A DNA stretch of 64,000 bases from Acidobacteriota bacterium (GTDB lineage: Bacteria; Acidobacteriota; Terriglobia; Terriglobales; Acidobacteriaceae). Position 1 is the stretch's first letter; each line of letters begins with the position of its first letter. The notes beneath the pieces are model-generated. The model saw only the letters and a list, made by a program, of their open reading frames with translations. It made no database searches and was not told where the DNA came from. Made by a program: the position numbers and the translations under genes. Of this stretch, positions 9,945-18,511 are shown piece by piece. The DNA is taken from the NCBI GenBank assembly GCA_023410055.1, contig JAEYQK010000016.1, positions 8,877 to 72,876 on the forward strand, written 5' to 3'.

Positions 9945-10553
9945 TTGAGTTCTCAATTGCTTAGCGCACCGAACCAGATTACACTTCTGCGGCTGATCTT
10001 TGTGCCGTTCATTGTGATCATGCTCACGGACGGCAATTATGGATGGGCCCTGATTCTGTTCGTGGTTGCTGGAATCAGCGATGGCCTGGATGGCCTACTT
10101 GCGCGCAAGCTGAATCAACGCACGGTTCTTGGCCAGTATCTCGATCCCATTGCCGACAAGCTGCTGCTGAGCACGCTCTTTCTTGTGCTCTCGATCATGC
10201 ACAAGATTCCGTGGAAATTTACGGTACTGGTGTTCAGTCGGGACTTCATCATTCTGATTACGTGTGCGGTACTGTTTGCAGCGACGACATACCGGGACTT
10301 TCGTCCGAGTATTTTTGGCAAACTTAATACGGCGTGCCAGGTGACAGGACTATTCTTTGTCCTGCTGAATTCGTATACGGCAGGGCCGGGATCAGAAATC
10401 TCGAGGCACGCGTGGATTCACGTGACCATGCACTCGCTACTTTGGGCCACTTTTGGGCTGACTATCCTGTCGGGCGTGCATTACGTTCTGCTCACCGGAT
10501 ACAAAATGCGGGCGCGTGAAGCCGGGGCTTCTAACGGGGAAAACGCGGCATAG
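9945..10553 (+). CDS. pgsA: CDP-diacylglycerol--glycerol-3-phosphate 3-phosphatidyltransferase
   Basis: A 202-residue membrane enzyme that makes phosphatidylglycerol phosphate from CDP-diacylglycerol and glycerol-3-phosphate. The CDP-alcohol phosphatidyltransferase signature DG-x2-AR-x8-G-x3-D-x3-D is complete, starting at DGLDGLLAR and ending at DPIAD. At least four hydrophobic segments are visible. The start is TTG at 9945 with GGAG about ten bases upstream. Its stop codon abuts the stop of convergent cysS with no base between (TAGCTA). Length is normal for the family. Confidence 0.93.
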   Translation: MSSQLLSAPNQITLLRLIFVPFIVIMLTDGNYGWALILFVVAGISDGLDGLLARKLNQRTVLGQYLDPIADKLLLSTLFLVLSIMHKIPWKFTVLVFSRDFIILITCAVLFAATTYRDFRPSIFGKLNTACQVTGLFFVLLNSYTAGPGSEISRHAWIHVTMHSLLWATFGLTILSGVHYVLLTGYKMRAREAGASNGENAA

Positions 10554-12041
10554 CTACTTCCGCTTCCACCGCGCACCTTCCTTTGTGATCTCAACCACTA
10601 TTCCGGCGGTATTCAGTTCATTGCGAATCTCGTCGGAGCGGGCGAAGTTGCGGGCCTTGCGTGCCGTCTGCATCTCTTCGATCAGCGCGTCGATCTTCGC
10701 GTCGCTCAACTCGGCAGCCTTAACGCTCTCGATGAATTCCTTGGCTGCGCCTTCGAGTTTGCCCTCTGCTTTGGCCCATTCGTAAATACCGCGCATTTTC
10801 TCGGCATCATCGTCATTGAGGATGCCAAAGACTTCGTCGAACCTGTGCATGGCGTCAAGGATGAGTCGGATGTCCCCCTTCTTGACTTCTCCTGCATCGG
10901 CCGCGGCGTTGATGTCGCGCACCATCTCGAAAATAGCGCCCTGGGCTTGGGCTGTGTTGAGATCGTCGTCGAGGCCAGCCTTCATGTCGTCGATGGCCCT
11001 TTGTGCGAGCGATTGAACCTTCTCGTTGGAACCTTCGTCGAACTTGCCGGTTTCGATGCGCAGCTTGAAATTGCGCAGGCGTTCGACTGCGTTCGCGGCA
11101 GTTTTCAATCCGTCGAAGGTGAAGTTCAATTGTTTGCGGAAGGGAACTGAGGTGAGCAGGTAACGGATGGAAGAAGGCTTGTGGCCTTTGAGCACGAGGT
11201 CACGCAGGGTGTAGAAGTTGCCAAGAGATTTCGACATCTTCTCGCCCTCGACCAGCAGGAAGCGCACGTGGAGCCAGTAGCGTGAGAACTGCTTTCCTGT
11301 CAGGGCTTCGGACTGGGCTATTTCGTTTTCGTGGTGTGGGAAAACGAGGTCTTCGCCGCCGGCGTGAATGTCGAGCGTGCTGCCTAGGTACTCGGTGGAC
11401 ATCACGGAGCATTCTATGTGCCAGCCGGGGCGGCCCGGGCCGATTTCGGTGTCCCACTTGGCCTCGCCTGGCTTAGGAGCTTTCCAGAGAGCGAAGTCGC
11501 GAGCGCTGTCCTTATCGTACTCGTCGACCTCGACACGGGCACCGTCCTGCATGCCAGCGAAATCTTTCTTGCTCAGTTTGCCGTACTCAGGGAATTTGGA
11601 GATGCGGAAGTAATAGGAGCCGTCGTCGGCTCGGTAGGCGAAGCCTTTCTGCGCCAGCTCTTCGATGAAGTGCGCCATCTCGTTTATATGTTCGGTGGCG
11701 CGGACGATCATTTCGGGACGCTGAATGCCGAGTGTCTCGGAATCTTCGAGGAAGGCATTTTCGTATTTCTTCGTGTATTCCTGAACGGTGACACCGTCGC
11801 GAGCTGCGTTACGAATGATCTTGTCGTCCACGTCGGTGATGTTCATGACATGCTTGAGCTGATAGCCGCTCTGCTTCAGGAACCGGCGCAGCACGTCGAC
11901 CAGTACGAACGTGCGGAAGTTGCCGATATGGCCGTAATCGTAGACAGTTGGGCCGCACGCGTACATGCGCACGGTGTTGTCTTCCAATGGCTTGAATTCC
12001 TCTACTTTTCCCGACAGTGTATTGAAGAAGCGAAAAGGCAT
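10554..12041 (-). CDS. cysS: Cysteinyl-tRNA synthetase
   Basis: A 495-residue class I synthetase charging tRNA-Cys. The HIGH-like motif appears as YDYGHIGN near residue 35 and KMSKS as GEKMSKSLGN near 270. Zinc-ligand regions MYACGPT, WHIECS and FPHHENE are present. The C-terminal DALR-like region is followed by the usual helical tail (QTARKARNFARSDEIRNEL). The ATG at 12041 has GAGAGAG upstream; the longer frame to 12092 lacks a ribosome site. Convergent with pgsA, no intergenic bases. Confidence 0.96.
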   Translation of the reverse strand: MPFRFFNTLSGKVEEFKPLEDNTVRMYACGPTVYDYGHIGNFRTFVLVDVLRRFLKQSGYQLKHVMNITDVDDKIIRNAARDGVTVQEYTKKYENAFLEDSETLGIQRPEMIVRATEHINEMAHFIEELAQKGFAYRADDGSYYFRISKFPEYGKLSKKDFAGMQDGARVEVDEYDKDSARDFALWKAPKPGEAKWDTEIGPGRPGWHIECSVMSTEYLGSTLDIHAGGEDLVFPHHENEIAQSEALTGKQFSRYWLHVRFLLVEGEKMSKSLGNFYTLRDLVLKGHKPSSIRYLLTSVPFRKQLNFTFDGLKTAANAVERLRNFKLRIETGKFDEGSNEKVQSLAQRAIDDMKAGLDDDLNTAQAQGAIFEMVRDINAAADAGEVKKGDIRLILDAMHRFDEVFGILNDDDAEKMRGIYEWAKAEGKLEGAAKEFIESVKAAELSDAKIDALIEEMQTARKARNFARSDEIRNELNTAGIVVEITKEGARWKRK

Positions 12042-12139
12042 GTCTCTCTCTATCGATCCGCGCATACACAGCGCGGGAATGCACGGCTCCAAAGTTCGAT
12101 TGTAAATGGAATGAGGCGGAAAACGGGAATTACAAAACT

Positions 12140-12158
12140 GGGCGCCATGGAGGCGCCC
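12140..12158 (-). terminator. Terminator after uxaC
   Basis: Perfect 7-bp stem GGGCGCC/GGCGCCC. Read on the minus strand, it follows the uxaC stop by 24 bases and is followed by CAGTTTTG and later GTTTT runs. Confidence 0.55.
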
Positions 12159-12182
12159 GAGAGAAATCTGGATGATCGGAGG

Positions 12183-13622
12183 CTAGCGGCCGGCAGACTG
12201 CTTTCTCGTTTCCGGCATCTCGAAGCCAAAGTAGTTCTTTGCGTTGTTGAAGCAGATGTTGCGAATGACGCCGCCCACAAGTTCCTCGTCGGCGGGTAGT
12301 TCGCCGTTCTCCATGTCGGTTCCGAACAAATTGCACAGAACGCGGCGGAAGTACTCGTGGCGCGGGTACGACATAAACGAACGCGAGTCAGTCAACATGC
12401 CGACAAATCGCGAAAGAAGTCCGAGTGACGACAGCGCGTTCATTTGCCACTGCATGCCTTCTTTCTGATCCAGAAACCACCAGCCACTGCCAAGCTGGAC
12501 TTTGCCGGCCACTTTCCCGTCCTGGAAGTTTCCAATCATTGTCGCGAAGGCGTAGTTGTCCGCAGGGTTGAGATTGTAGACGATCGTTCTCGGCAACATA
12601 TCTTCACTATCGAGACGGTCGAGGAACATTGCCATCGCGTCCACTTGCGGCCAATCGGCAATCGAATCGAACCCGGTGTCGGGCCCAATTTGCTTCATCA
12701 TGCGCGTGTTGTTGTTGCGCCGCGCGCCCACGTGCAACTGCATGACCCAGCCCTTCTGGTGGTTCAATTGTCCAAACAACAGCATCATGAAAGACGCAAA
12801 CTTGGACTGCTCATCTGGTGTCGCGGCTTTGCCTGCTCGCGCCTTTTCGAAAATTCCAGCAGCTTCCTGCTCCGAGCAGAATGTCGAATAGCAGTAACTC
12901 AGGCCATGATCAGAGGTTCGGCAACCATTTTCATGGAAGTACTGATGTCGCTGCGTGATGGCATCTACAAACTTCGGGAATGAGTTGATGTCGATGTTTG
13001 CTGCTATGCCGAGTTGGCTAACCCACTCGTTGAAAGCGTCGGGAAGGTGGACATTCAGGGCTTTGTCCGGACGGAAGGCCGGAAGCATACTAGCGTGCGG
13101 CATCGGGTTCGCCGCGAGCTGCCTGTGATAGCGCAGATCATCGATTGGATCGTCCGTGGTACAGACGATCTTCACATTCATTCTTTTCAGAATGCCATGC
13201 GTCCGATATTCCTCGGTGGCGAGCAGTGAACTCGCCTTATCCCAGATCGCCTTGGCTGATTCTTGATTCAGGAGTTGCTCAATATCGAAATAGCGCTTCA
13301 ACTCCAGGTGCGTCCAGTGATAAAGCGGGTTTCGGAGTGTCTGCGGAACCGTGGCTGACCAAGCCATGAATTTGTGAAGAGGATCAGCTTTGCCGGTGCA
13401 GTACTTTTCATCGACCCCGTTTGCGCGCATTGCGCGCCACTTGTAGTGATCACCTTCCAGCCATATCTCGGTCAAGTTCTTGAACTGACGATTCTCAGCA
13501 ATGTCCTTCGGTGAAATGTGGCAGTGGTAATCGATGATGGGCTCAGGCGCGGCATATTTGTGGTAGAGCTTTCGCGCGGTATCTGTGCTAAGCAGGAAAT
13601 CGTCATGAATAAATGGCTGCAT
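12183..13622 (-). CDS. uxaC: Glucuronate/galacturonate isomerase
   Basis: A 479-residue cytoplasmic enzyme of the amidohydrolase-like UxaC family, which converts D-glucuronate to D-fructuronate and D-galacturonate to D-tagaturonate, the first step of uronate breakdown. The N-terminus MQPFIHDDFLLST and the metal-site motif IDYHCHISPKDI are typical, as are the conserved TTDDP (residue ~160) and FPKFVDAI regions. Length is close to the usual 470. It lies 71 bases downstream of a GntR regulator on the same strand and is probably in its operon. No uxaA/uxaB/kdgK is visible here. Confidence 0.95.
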   Translation of the reverse strand: MQPFIHDDFLLSTDTARKLYHKYAAPEPIIDYHCHISPKDIAENRQFKNLTEIWLEGDHYKWRAMRANGVDEKYCTGKADPLHKFMAWSATVPQTLRNPLYHWTHLELKRYFDIEQLLNQESAKAIWDKASSLLATEEYRTHGILKRMNVKIVCTTDDPIDDLRYHRQLAANPMPHASMLPAFRPDKALNVHLPDAFNEWVSQLGIAANIDINSFPKFVDAITQRHQYFHENGCRTSDHGLSYCYSTFCSEQEAAGIFEKARAGKAATPDEQSKFASFMMLLFGQLNHQKGWVMQLHVGARRNNNTRMMKQIGPDTGFDSIADWPQVDAMAMFLDRLDSEDMLPRTIVYNLNPADNYAFATMIGNFQDGKVAGKVQLGSGWWFLDQKEGMQWQMNALSSLGLLSRFVGMLTDSRSFMSYPRHEYFRRVLCNLFGTDMENGELPADEELVGGVIRNICFNNAKNYFGFEMPETRKQSAGR

Positions 13623-13693
13623 ATTCTTACTCTATCTCCAGGTTACAGATCATTGCAGCAGAGAGCCCGGCATCTCGAGATCTCGGAAAAAGC

Positions 13694-14470
13694 TCAAGGC
13701 ACGACTTCTTGTTTTTGCGCATTGTGAGCACGCGTCAGGTGTTCACGCATAGTCTCGCGGGCTTTGTCGATCTTGTGCTCTCGAATGGCCTGATACGTCC
13801 GACGATGCCATTCGGCAGAATCCCTCAAGTTCTGCGCGCGCTGGACTGTCGTTCTGCGGGTATCGTACATAGCATTCACAATCATTTCCGTAAGTGCGGC
13901 GATGATGCGATTGTGTGAAGCCATTGCTATGCCGCGGTGGAATTGCACGTCGCGAATCAGAAAATTCTCCGGATTATCGACGGAAGCGAAGTTCTCGGCT
14001 AGCTCTTCAGCGAGCATCGCAAGCTCATCGCTCGTGGCGCGTTCAGCAGCCAGGGCTGCTGCGGTTGTTTCAAGTGCCAACCGTGCTTCGAACATCTCCT
14101 CAGAAGTAAAGCCGCGCAGGGCTGCCATGAGACGAAGCGGCGATGAATCCAGTACTGGCGGGCCGTCGATGCCCACGACAAAGGTCCCAGAACCATGACG
14201 TGATTCGAGAACTCCCAAAGCAGAGAGCGAACGCAATCCTGCGCGCAAAGTGGGGCGGCTTACGTTCAGTATCTCAGCAAGTTCACGTTCGGCGGGCAAT
14301 CGCTCCCCGGGCTTAAGTCTGCCCTGCTGTATCAGTTCACGGAGATGATTGAGAACCTGCTCCGAAGAACTTGCTTTTCGCGCAGGAGGGGAGCCCTTTT
14401 TGTTTTTGGAGATCTCGACGGGCATCAAACTGCTCATGCTTACCACCGAATCCGGAGTTTTGTTCGGCAT
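13694..14470 (-). CDS. GntR-family (FadR/FCD subfamily) regulator, probably of uronate use
   Basis: A 258-residue protein with an N-terminal GntR winged helix (residues about 35-100: EQVLNHLRELIQQGRLKPGE, RELAEILNVSRPTLRAGL, LESRHGSGTFV) and a C-terminal all-helical FCD domain with the metal-ligand pattern around FHRGIAMASHN. UxuR/ExuR-like regulators have this architecture and respond to uronates, and uxaC follows directly. The start is unsure: 14470, 14437 or 14425 are all possible and none has a strong ribosome site. A FadR-type operator (14544-14556) lies upstream, so it probably represses its own operon. Confidence 0.88.
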   Translation of the reverse strand: MPNKTPDSVVSMSSLMPVEISKNKKGSPPARKASSSEQVLNHLRELIQQGRLKPGERLPAERELAEILNVSRPTLRAGLRSLSALGVLESRHGSGTFVVGIDGPPVLDSSPLRLMAALRGFTSEEMFEARLALETTAAALAAERATSDELAMLAEELAENFASVDNPENFLIRDVQFHRGIAMASHNRIIAALTEMIVNAMYDTRRTTVQRAQNLRDSAEWHRRTYQAIREHKIDKARETMREHLTRAHNAQKQEVVP

Positions 14471-14543
14471 ATGGGCCGAGGATACGAACGCAGGGTGGAG
14501 CGCAAGAACTGCTGTCTTGCCGGTTAATTATCCCGCAAACCGA

Positions 14544-14556
14544 GTGGTCTTACCAC
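14544..14556. promoter_or_regulatory. Candidate FadR/UxuR-type operator
   Basis: GTGGTCTTACCAC: perfect 5-bp arms around three bases, matching the TGGT-N3-ACCA consensus of FCD-type GntR regulators. It sits 74 bases before the first possible start of the gntR-uxaC operon, where it could allow autoregulation. Confidence 0.65.
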
Positions 14557-14672
14557 GACATTCGAAGCAGTTGCTGGCGCCTTTAGCGAGATGAAGTTGT
14601 GAGGACGTGCGGAATGACGCGGCACATGGGCCCCCCCGTGCCCGAAATCCGTGCACCGCGGTTTGTGAGGCT

Positions 14673-15599
14673 TTAGTGGTTCTTTTCGGTGAGGTTTTCC
14701 AGACGGTGTGCTCGTGAAACCAGGAAATGCACTGCTGCCGCTGTGTCTTGGGTCGTGCCGGACTCGGAAATAACATCTTCGAGGGCGGCGATATTCTGCA
14801 GGCAGGAGTGCAGCAAACGCTTGCAGTCCAGTTCGTCCTTCTCGTGTTCCGCCTGAGCTTTCTTGAGCTTAGCAAGGAACTCGACAAGTGCCCCCGGCAA
14901 GGTCCCAAGAAAACTTATTCCCATTCCGACACACGGCTCAGATCTGCGCACGCAGACACGCATCTCAGCGTTCTTGTTTTCCAGAATGAACCTGGCATTT
15001 GCAAGCGTGTTGGCCGGTAGAGGAGACCAACTCTTCACGTAGGCTCCAACATGACTGATGTTGATGCATTGACCGTAGATGATCGGAGCGTCCGGAGACT
15101 GCCTAAGTTCCAACGCCAAGGAACAACCAAATCTGTAGGTCCGCCGCCTTTCGACTCCGGCAGATGAGCCATCGTCCTGCTGCGGGAATGTCCTGAACTG
15201 TACGCCCCAATGTTGCAGCAGATGATCCCGGTACTTCATGTCGTGCTGAAGTATGTGAATATCTAGCCAGTCTTCGAGGTATTCCATCAATTCAAATACC
15301 AGACCAGGTTTTTGTGCCCTATGTTCCTGCAGGAACAATTGCACTTGCGATCTGATGAGTCCATGTTCTGAACGATGGTTGGGGAGGCCCGGGAACTGGT
15401 GCGCCATCATGAGAGACTCCTCAACCGTGAAATGCAGGTCGCAGAACTTAACCAGATCGTTCAACACTGGCTCGATGTGGGACGCGGATTGCCCTGACCT
15501 CACCGCCTGACGAAGCCGTCGAACAATAGCAAACAGCGATTGATGCTGCTGGTCAATCTCGGCTATGCCTATCGAGTAGCTATCATCCCAAACGCACAT
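14673..15599 (-). CDS. Bacteriohemerythrin-PilZ fusion protein
   Basis: A 308-residue protein with two recognisable parts. Residues 1-133 are a hemerythrin domain with the full set of di-iron ligands: His19, His56, Glu60, His75, His79, His115 and Asp120. From about residue 149 the sequence VERRRTYRF (the RxxxR element of PilZ) and NISHVGAY (the D/NxSxxG element) mark a c-di-GMP-binding PilZ domain. The last 70 residues are helical and may form a coiled coil. The ATG follows AAGGGAAAAGTGA. The pairing suggests that O2 or NO bound at iron is linked to c-di-GMP output. It lies downstream of the NO reductase on the same strand but behind a terminator. Confidence 0.85.
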   Translation of the reverse strand: MCVWDDSYSIGIAEIDQQHQSLFAIVRRLRQAVRSGQSASHIEPVLNDLVKFCDLHFTVEESLMMAHQFPGLPNHRSEHGLIRSQVQLFLQEHRAQKPGLVFELMEYLEDWLDIHILQHDMKYRDHLLQHWGVQFRTFPQQDDGSSAGVERRRTYRFGCSLALELRQSPDAPIIYGQCINISHVGAYVKSWSPLPANTLANARFILENKNAEMRVCVRRSEPCVGMGISFLGTLPGALVEFLAKLKKAQAEHEKDELDCKRLLHSCLQNIAALEDVISESGTTQDTAAAVHFLVSRAHRLENLTEKNH

Positions 15600-15632
15600 T
15601 TCACTTTTCCCTTGAGGCCAGAGAGTAAACGG

Positions 15633-15677
15633 GCCGGACGCGAGTCCGGCACTCGCCGACCTGGAGGTCGGCGCTAC
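15633..15677. repeat. Two REP-like palindromes ending in GCTAC
   Basis: GCCGGAC-GCGA-GTCCGGC followed by GCCGACCT-GG-AGGTCGGC and GCTAC. The same architecture (short variable stem next to GCGCTAC/GTAGCGC) recurs in other intergenic gaps of the window. Confidence 0.7.
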
Positions 15678-15743
15678 ATTCGGCCGTCTACTCTCAAGAA
15701 TCTTCGGCGAAATGCGAGCGGAACTTTAGTTCCAATAAGTTCA

Positions 15744-15784
15744 TAAAAAAGAAGCGGCGCCCAGGAAGTCCTGAGCGCCGCATA
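15744..15784 (-). terminator. Intrinsic terminator of norB
   Basis: Stem GCGGCGC-CCAGGA with TCCTGA-GCGCCGC (15754-15766 and 15770-15781, near perfect) immediately after norB; on the minus strand it is followed by TTCTTTTTT. Classic Rho-independent form. Confidence 0.85.
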
Positions 15785-15795
15785 AGAATGCACCA

Positions 15796-18099
15796 CTAAT
15801 CGCCTGTCTCGCTGCCGACGTATTCCTTCTGTACCTCCCATTGCCCCTCGGCAAGGTAACCCTGTTTGGCATAAGAGTGGCCAGTGACCAGTCCCAGAAC
15901 AAACCAGCCAAGAACCAGCGCTCCGATTGCGAAAATCGTGTCGCCAATCATGCGTAACCAACGAAGCGTGTTCATTGTCGGCGTCTGCATAAACTCGGCG
16001 GAACGCGCATACCAAGTCCCGTATTCAACCGATGCCCACGCCTGCAGCAATCCGACGGGTAGAACGCTGATCAGCACCATCGCGGCGAGTCCGATATTGA
16101 TGCTCCAGAACGCGATTGCTACCGGCTTCTCGTTCCAGGCGCGTCCCGGGCGCAAGGCGCGCAGGCAGAACAGCATCAGGCCGAGACCAAGCATGCCGTA
16201 GACGCCGAACAACGCAGTGTGCCCATGAACCGGAGTCGTATTCAGCCCTTGCATGTAGTAAAGAGCAACGGGCGGATTGATGAAGAACCCGAAGAGCCCT
16301 GCGCCCACGAAGTTCCAGAATGCCACGGCGACGAAGAAGTAGATGGGCCACTTGTAGGCAGTCACCCACTTTGCGCGTTCGTTGCCGCGCGCCAGGCGAA
16401 TGTTCTCCCAGGCCTCAAAGCCGACCAGTACCAGCGGGACGACTTCGAGCGCGCTGAAGACCGCTCCAAGTGCGAGCACCGAGTTCGGCATTCCGGCAAA
16501 GTATAGGTGATGGAACGTGCCGATGATGCCGCCCGACAGGAAGATCACGGTCGAGAACAGTACCGAGCCGGTCGCCGTCTTGATCGAAAGCAGCTTCAGT
16601 CGCGTGAACAGGAATGCGATTACCACAGTCGCGAAGACTTCGAAGAAACCTTCCACCCAGAGGTGAACTACCCACCAGCGCCAGTATTCTGCCGTTACCA
16701 GGTTGCTGCGATGGCCGAACATCAATCCAGCCGCATAGAACAGCGGAATCGCGATTGCCGATACGACAAACAACATCAATAGCGGGCGTGATTCGTCGCG
16801 CTTCTTCAACGCCGGGGATAGTCCGCGCCACATCAGCCACAGCCAGAAGCAGAGTCCACCGAAGAGCAGAATCGCCCAGAAGCGGCCAAGGTCGATGTAT
16901 TCGTATCCCTGTGTTCCGAACCACCACGACAGGTTGAGATTGCCCATCTTGTGTTGAATGCTGGCCCACTCGCCCGCAAGCGATCCAACAACTACAGCGA
17001 CCAGAGCGACAAACAGCACATTGACACCAAGGCGCTGGCCTTTCGGCTCACGATCGCTTACCGCCGGAGCAATATACAGTCCCGTCGCAAGCCATGAAGT
17101 CGCGATCCAGAAGATGCCGATCTGCAAGTGCCACGTACGCGTCACTGCATAAGGCAGCCACTTGGCGAGATTGATCCCGTAGAAGCCACTGCCCTCGACG
17201 CCGTAGTGCGCCGTTACTGCGCCCAGAAGCACCTGTACTACCCAGAGCGCAGCAACCACGAAGAAATACTTGACCGTGGCACGTTGCGAAGGCGTCGGCT
17301 TCAGTCCAAGCAAGGGATCGGTCTTCGGCATCGCCGTGACCGGTTCATCCCCCTTGCCATGGCGCGATGCAAACCACCAGACCATCCCGCCGACTCCGGC
17401 CAGCAGGAGCACAAAGCTGATCACGCTCCATACCATCGCCCCGCCAGTCGGACGATTGCCCACCAACTCTTCGTGCGGCCAGTTCTGCGTGTAGGTGACG
17501 TCCTGGTCTGGACGATTTGTCGTTGCGGCCCAGGCAGTCCACCAGAAGAAGGCTGTCATCTGGTCGGCACGCGCACGATCCTGAACGGCATTTGCCTGAA
17601 TGGCATACGCATCGCGACCGTTATGAAAGACGTCGTAGTAGTACGCCGAGAGATTGCGGAAGGCATCGGCGCGCACTGGATCGAGGGTTATCGTTCCGGT
17701 CGAAGCATCGTAGGAGTTGCGACGCATCATCTCCTGAAGGCGAGCCTGTAATGCTGCTTTGCGCTCCCCGCCGAGTGCTTCGTAGTTCGCCGCCCCTTCG
17801 CCTTGTGCCCAGCGGTCCAGAATGTACATTGACTCACGGTGCAGGTAGTCTGCGGTCCAGTCGGGTGCAACATAAGCACCATGTCCCCAGACCGTGCCGA
17901 TTTCCTGTCCGCCTATCGATTGCCAGACGTTCTGTCCAGTTTGAACAGTGTTGCCGTCAAACAGTACGTGCCCGTCAGCAACAACTCGTGATGGTATAGG
18001 AGGCGCGCTGTTGATCGCCTTGTAGCCGACTCCGCCCAACACGGCAAACGAGACGACAAGGACAAGGCCCAGAGCTATCCAGAGCTTTTTGAATTCCAT
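15796..18099 (-). CDS. norB: Quinol-dependent nitric oxide reductase (qNOR)
   Basis: A 767-residue inner-membrane enzyme reducing NO to N2O with electrons from quinol. The long N-terminal domain (residues 1-240: NTVQTGQNVWQSIGGQEIGTVWGHGAY, described here in parts) is the fused NorC-like region without haem-binding CxxCH, which distinguishes qNOR from cNOR. The catalytic part has about 12 further membrane segments, with conserved haem/iron ligand regions HLQIGIFW, HLWVEGFFEVF and FHHLYFAG. Length is normal for qNOR. It has its own terminator, and its promoter lies in the 412-bp divergent gap shared with the radical SAM gene. No norR or nsrR gene is seen. Probably for NO detoxification, since no other denitrification gene is visible. 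Confidence 0.95.
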   Translation of the reverse strand: MEFKKLWIALGLVLVVSFAVLGGVGYKAINSAPPIPSRVVADGHVLFDGNTVQTGQNVWQSIGGQEIGTVWGHGAYVAPDWTADYLHRESMYILDRWAQGEGAANYEALGGERKAALQARLQEMMRRNSYDASTGTITLDPVRADAFRNLSAYYYDVFHNGRDAYAIQANAVQDRARADQMTAFFWWTAWAATTNRPDQDVTYTQNWPHEELVGNRPTGGAMVWSVISFVLLLAGVGGMVWWFASRHGKGDEPVTAMPKTDPLLGLKPTPSQRATVKYFFVVAALWVVQVLLGAVTAHYGVEGSGFYGINLAKWLPYAVTRTWHLQIGIFWIATSWLATGLYIAPAVSDREPKGQRLGVNVLFVALVAVVVGSLAGEWASIQHKMGNLNLSWWFGTQGYEYIDLGRFWAILLFGGLCFWLWLMWRGLSPALKKRDESRPLLMLFVVSAIAIPLFYAAGLMFGHRSNLVTAEYWRWWVVHLWVEGFFEVFATVVIAFLFTRLKLLSIKTATGSVLFSTVIFLSGGIIGTFHHLYFAGMPNSVLALGAVFSALEVVPLVLVGFEAWENIRLARGNERAKWVTAYKWPIYFFVAVAFWNFVGAGLFGFFINPPVALYYMQGLNTTPVHGHTALFGVYGMLGLGLMLFCLRALRPGRAWNEKPVAIAFWSINIGLAAMVLISVLPVGLLQAWASVEYGTWYARSAEFMQTPTMNTLRWLRMIGDTIFAIGALVLGWFVLGLVTGHSYAKQGYLAEGQWEVQKEYVGSETGD

Positions 18100-18370
18100 C
18101 TACTCTCTCCATCGGAACAAATATAGGGATGATCACGGCCGTGAGTCGCGGAGCCGCTCTGACCAGAAACGAAGTTGAAATTTGCTCTTCATATCTGAGA
18201 AGCAGGTCACATCGCGATGGATGGATTCGACCCTTCGCCAATGTAGAAGGAGAGAGTTCTGCCGCCGATGACTTTGGTCACAGGAGCACGAATCGGGCGA
18301 TCTGGTGATTGGGAATTTGTTGATCGGATGAGCGGATGAACGGATGATCTGAGCGTAATTGTCGAGTTGC

Positions 18371-18385
18371 TGACACATTGTGTCA
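18371..18385. promoter_or_regulatory. Palindrome, candidate enhancer-binding-protein site
   Basis: TGACACATTGTGTCA: perfect 7-bp arms around one base, 74 bp upstream of the sigma-54 promoter elements. That is the position expected of an upstream activating site for an NtrC-type activator. The cognate protein is unknown. Confidence 0.55.
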
Positions 18386-18458
18386 GGGTCCACACAACGC
18401 CCGAATGAATACGGGGCAGAAAGCGTGCATAACTACATTGGTTGCAGGAGCCACGGCT

Positions 18459-18475
18459 TGGCATCGTTCTTGCTT
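18459..18475 (+). promoter_or_regulatory. Sigma-54 (-24/-12) promoter
   Basis: TTGGCATCGTTCTTGCT matches the consensus TTGGCAC-N5-TTGCT, with the invariant GG and GC exactly ten bases apart. Transcription would start near 18486, about 25 bases before the radical SAM start codon. Confidence 0.75.
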
Positions 18476-18511
18476 GTATGAATTCAGAGACACACGTCTG
18501 AATAGGTGAAC

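Larger units (their letters stand above)
18100..18511. other. Divergent regulatory region between norB and the radical SAM gene
   Basis: It holds no gene. It contains a perfect 12-bp palindrome TCACGGCCGTGA at 18133-18144 close to norB, a stretch of degenerate CGGATGA-like iterations (18290-18345), a perfect 15-bp palindrome at 18371-18385 and a sigma-54 promoter at 18459-18475. Confidence 0.6.

Noticed and set aside
18133..18144. TCACGGCCGTGA as the NO-responsive operator of norB
   Set aside because: It is palindromic but does not match NsrR, NorR or FNR/DNR consensus sequences, so I give no regulator.
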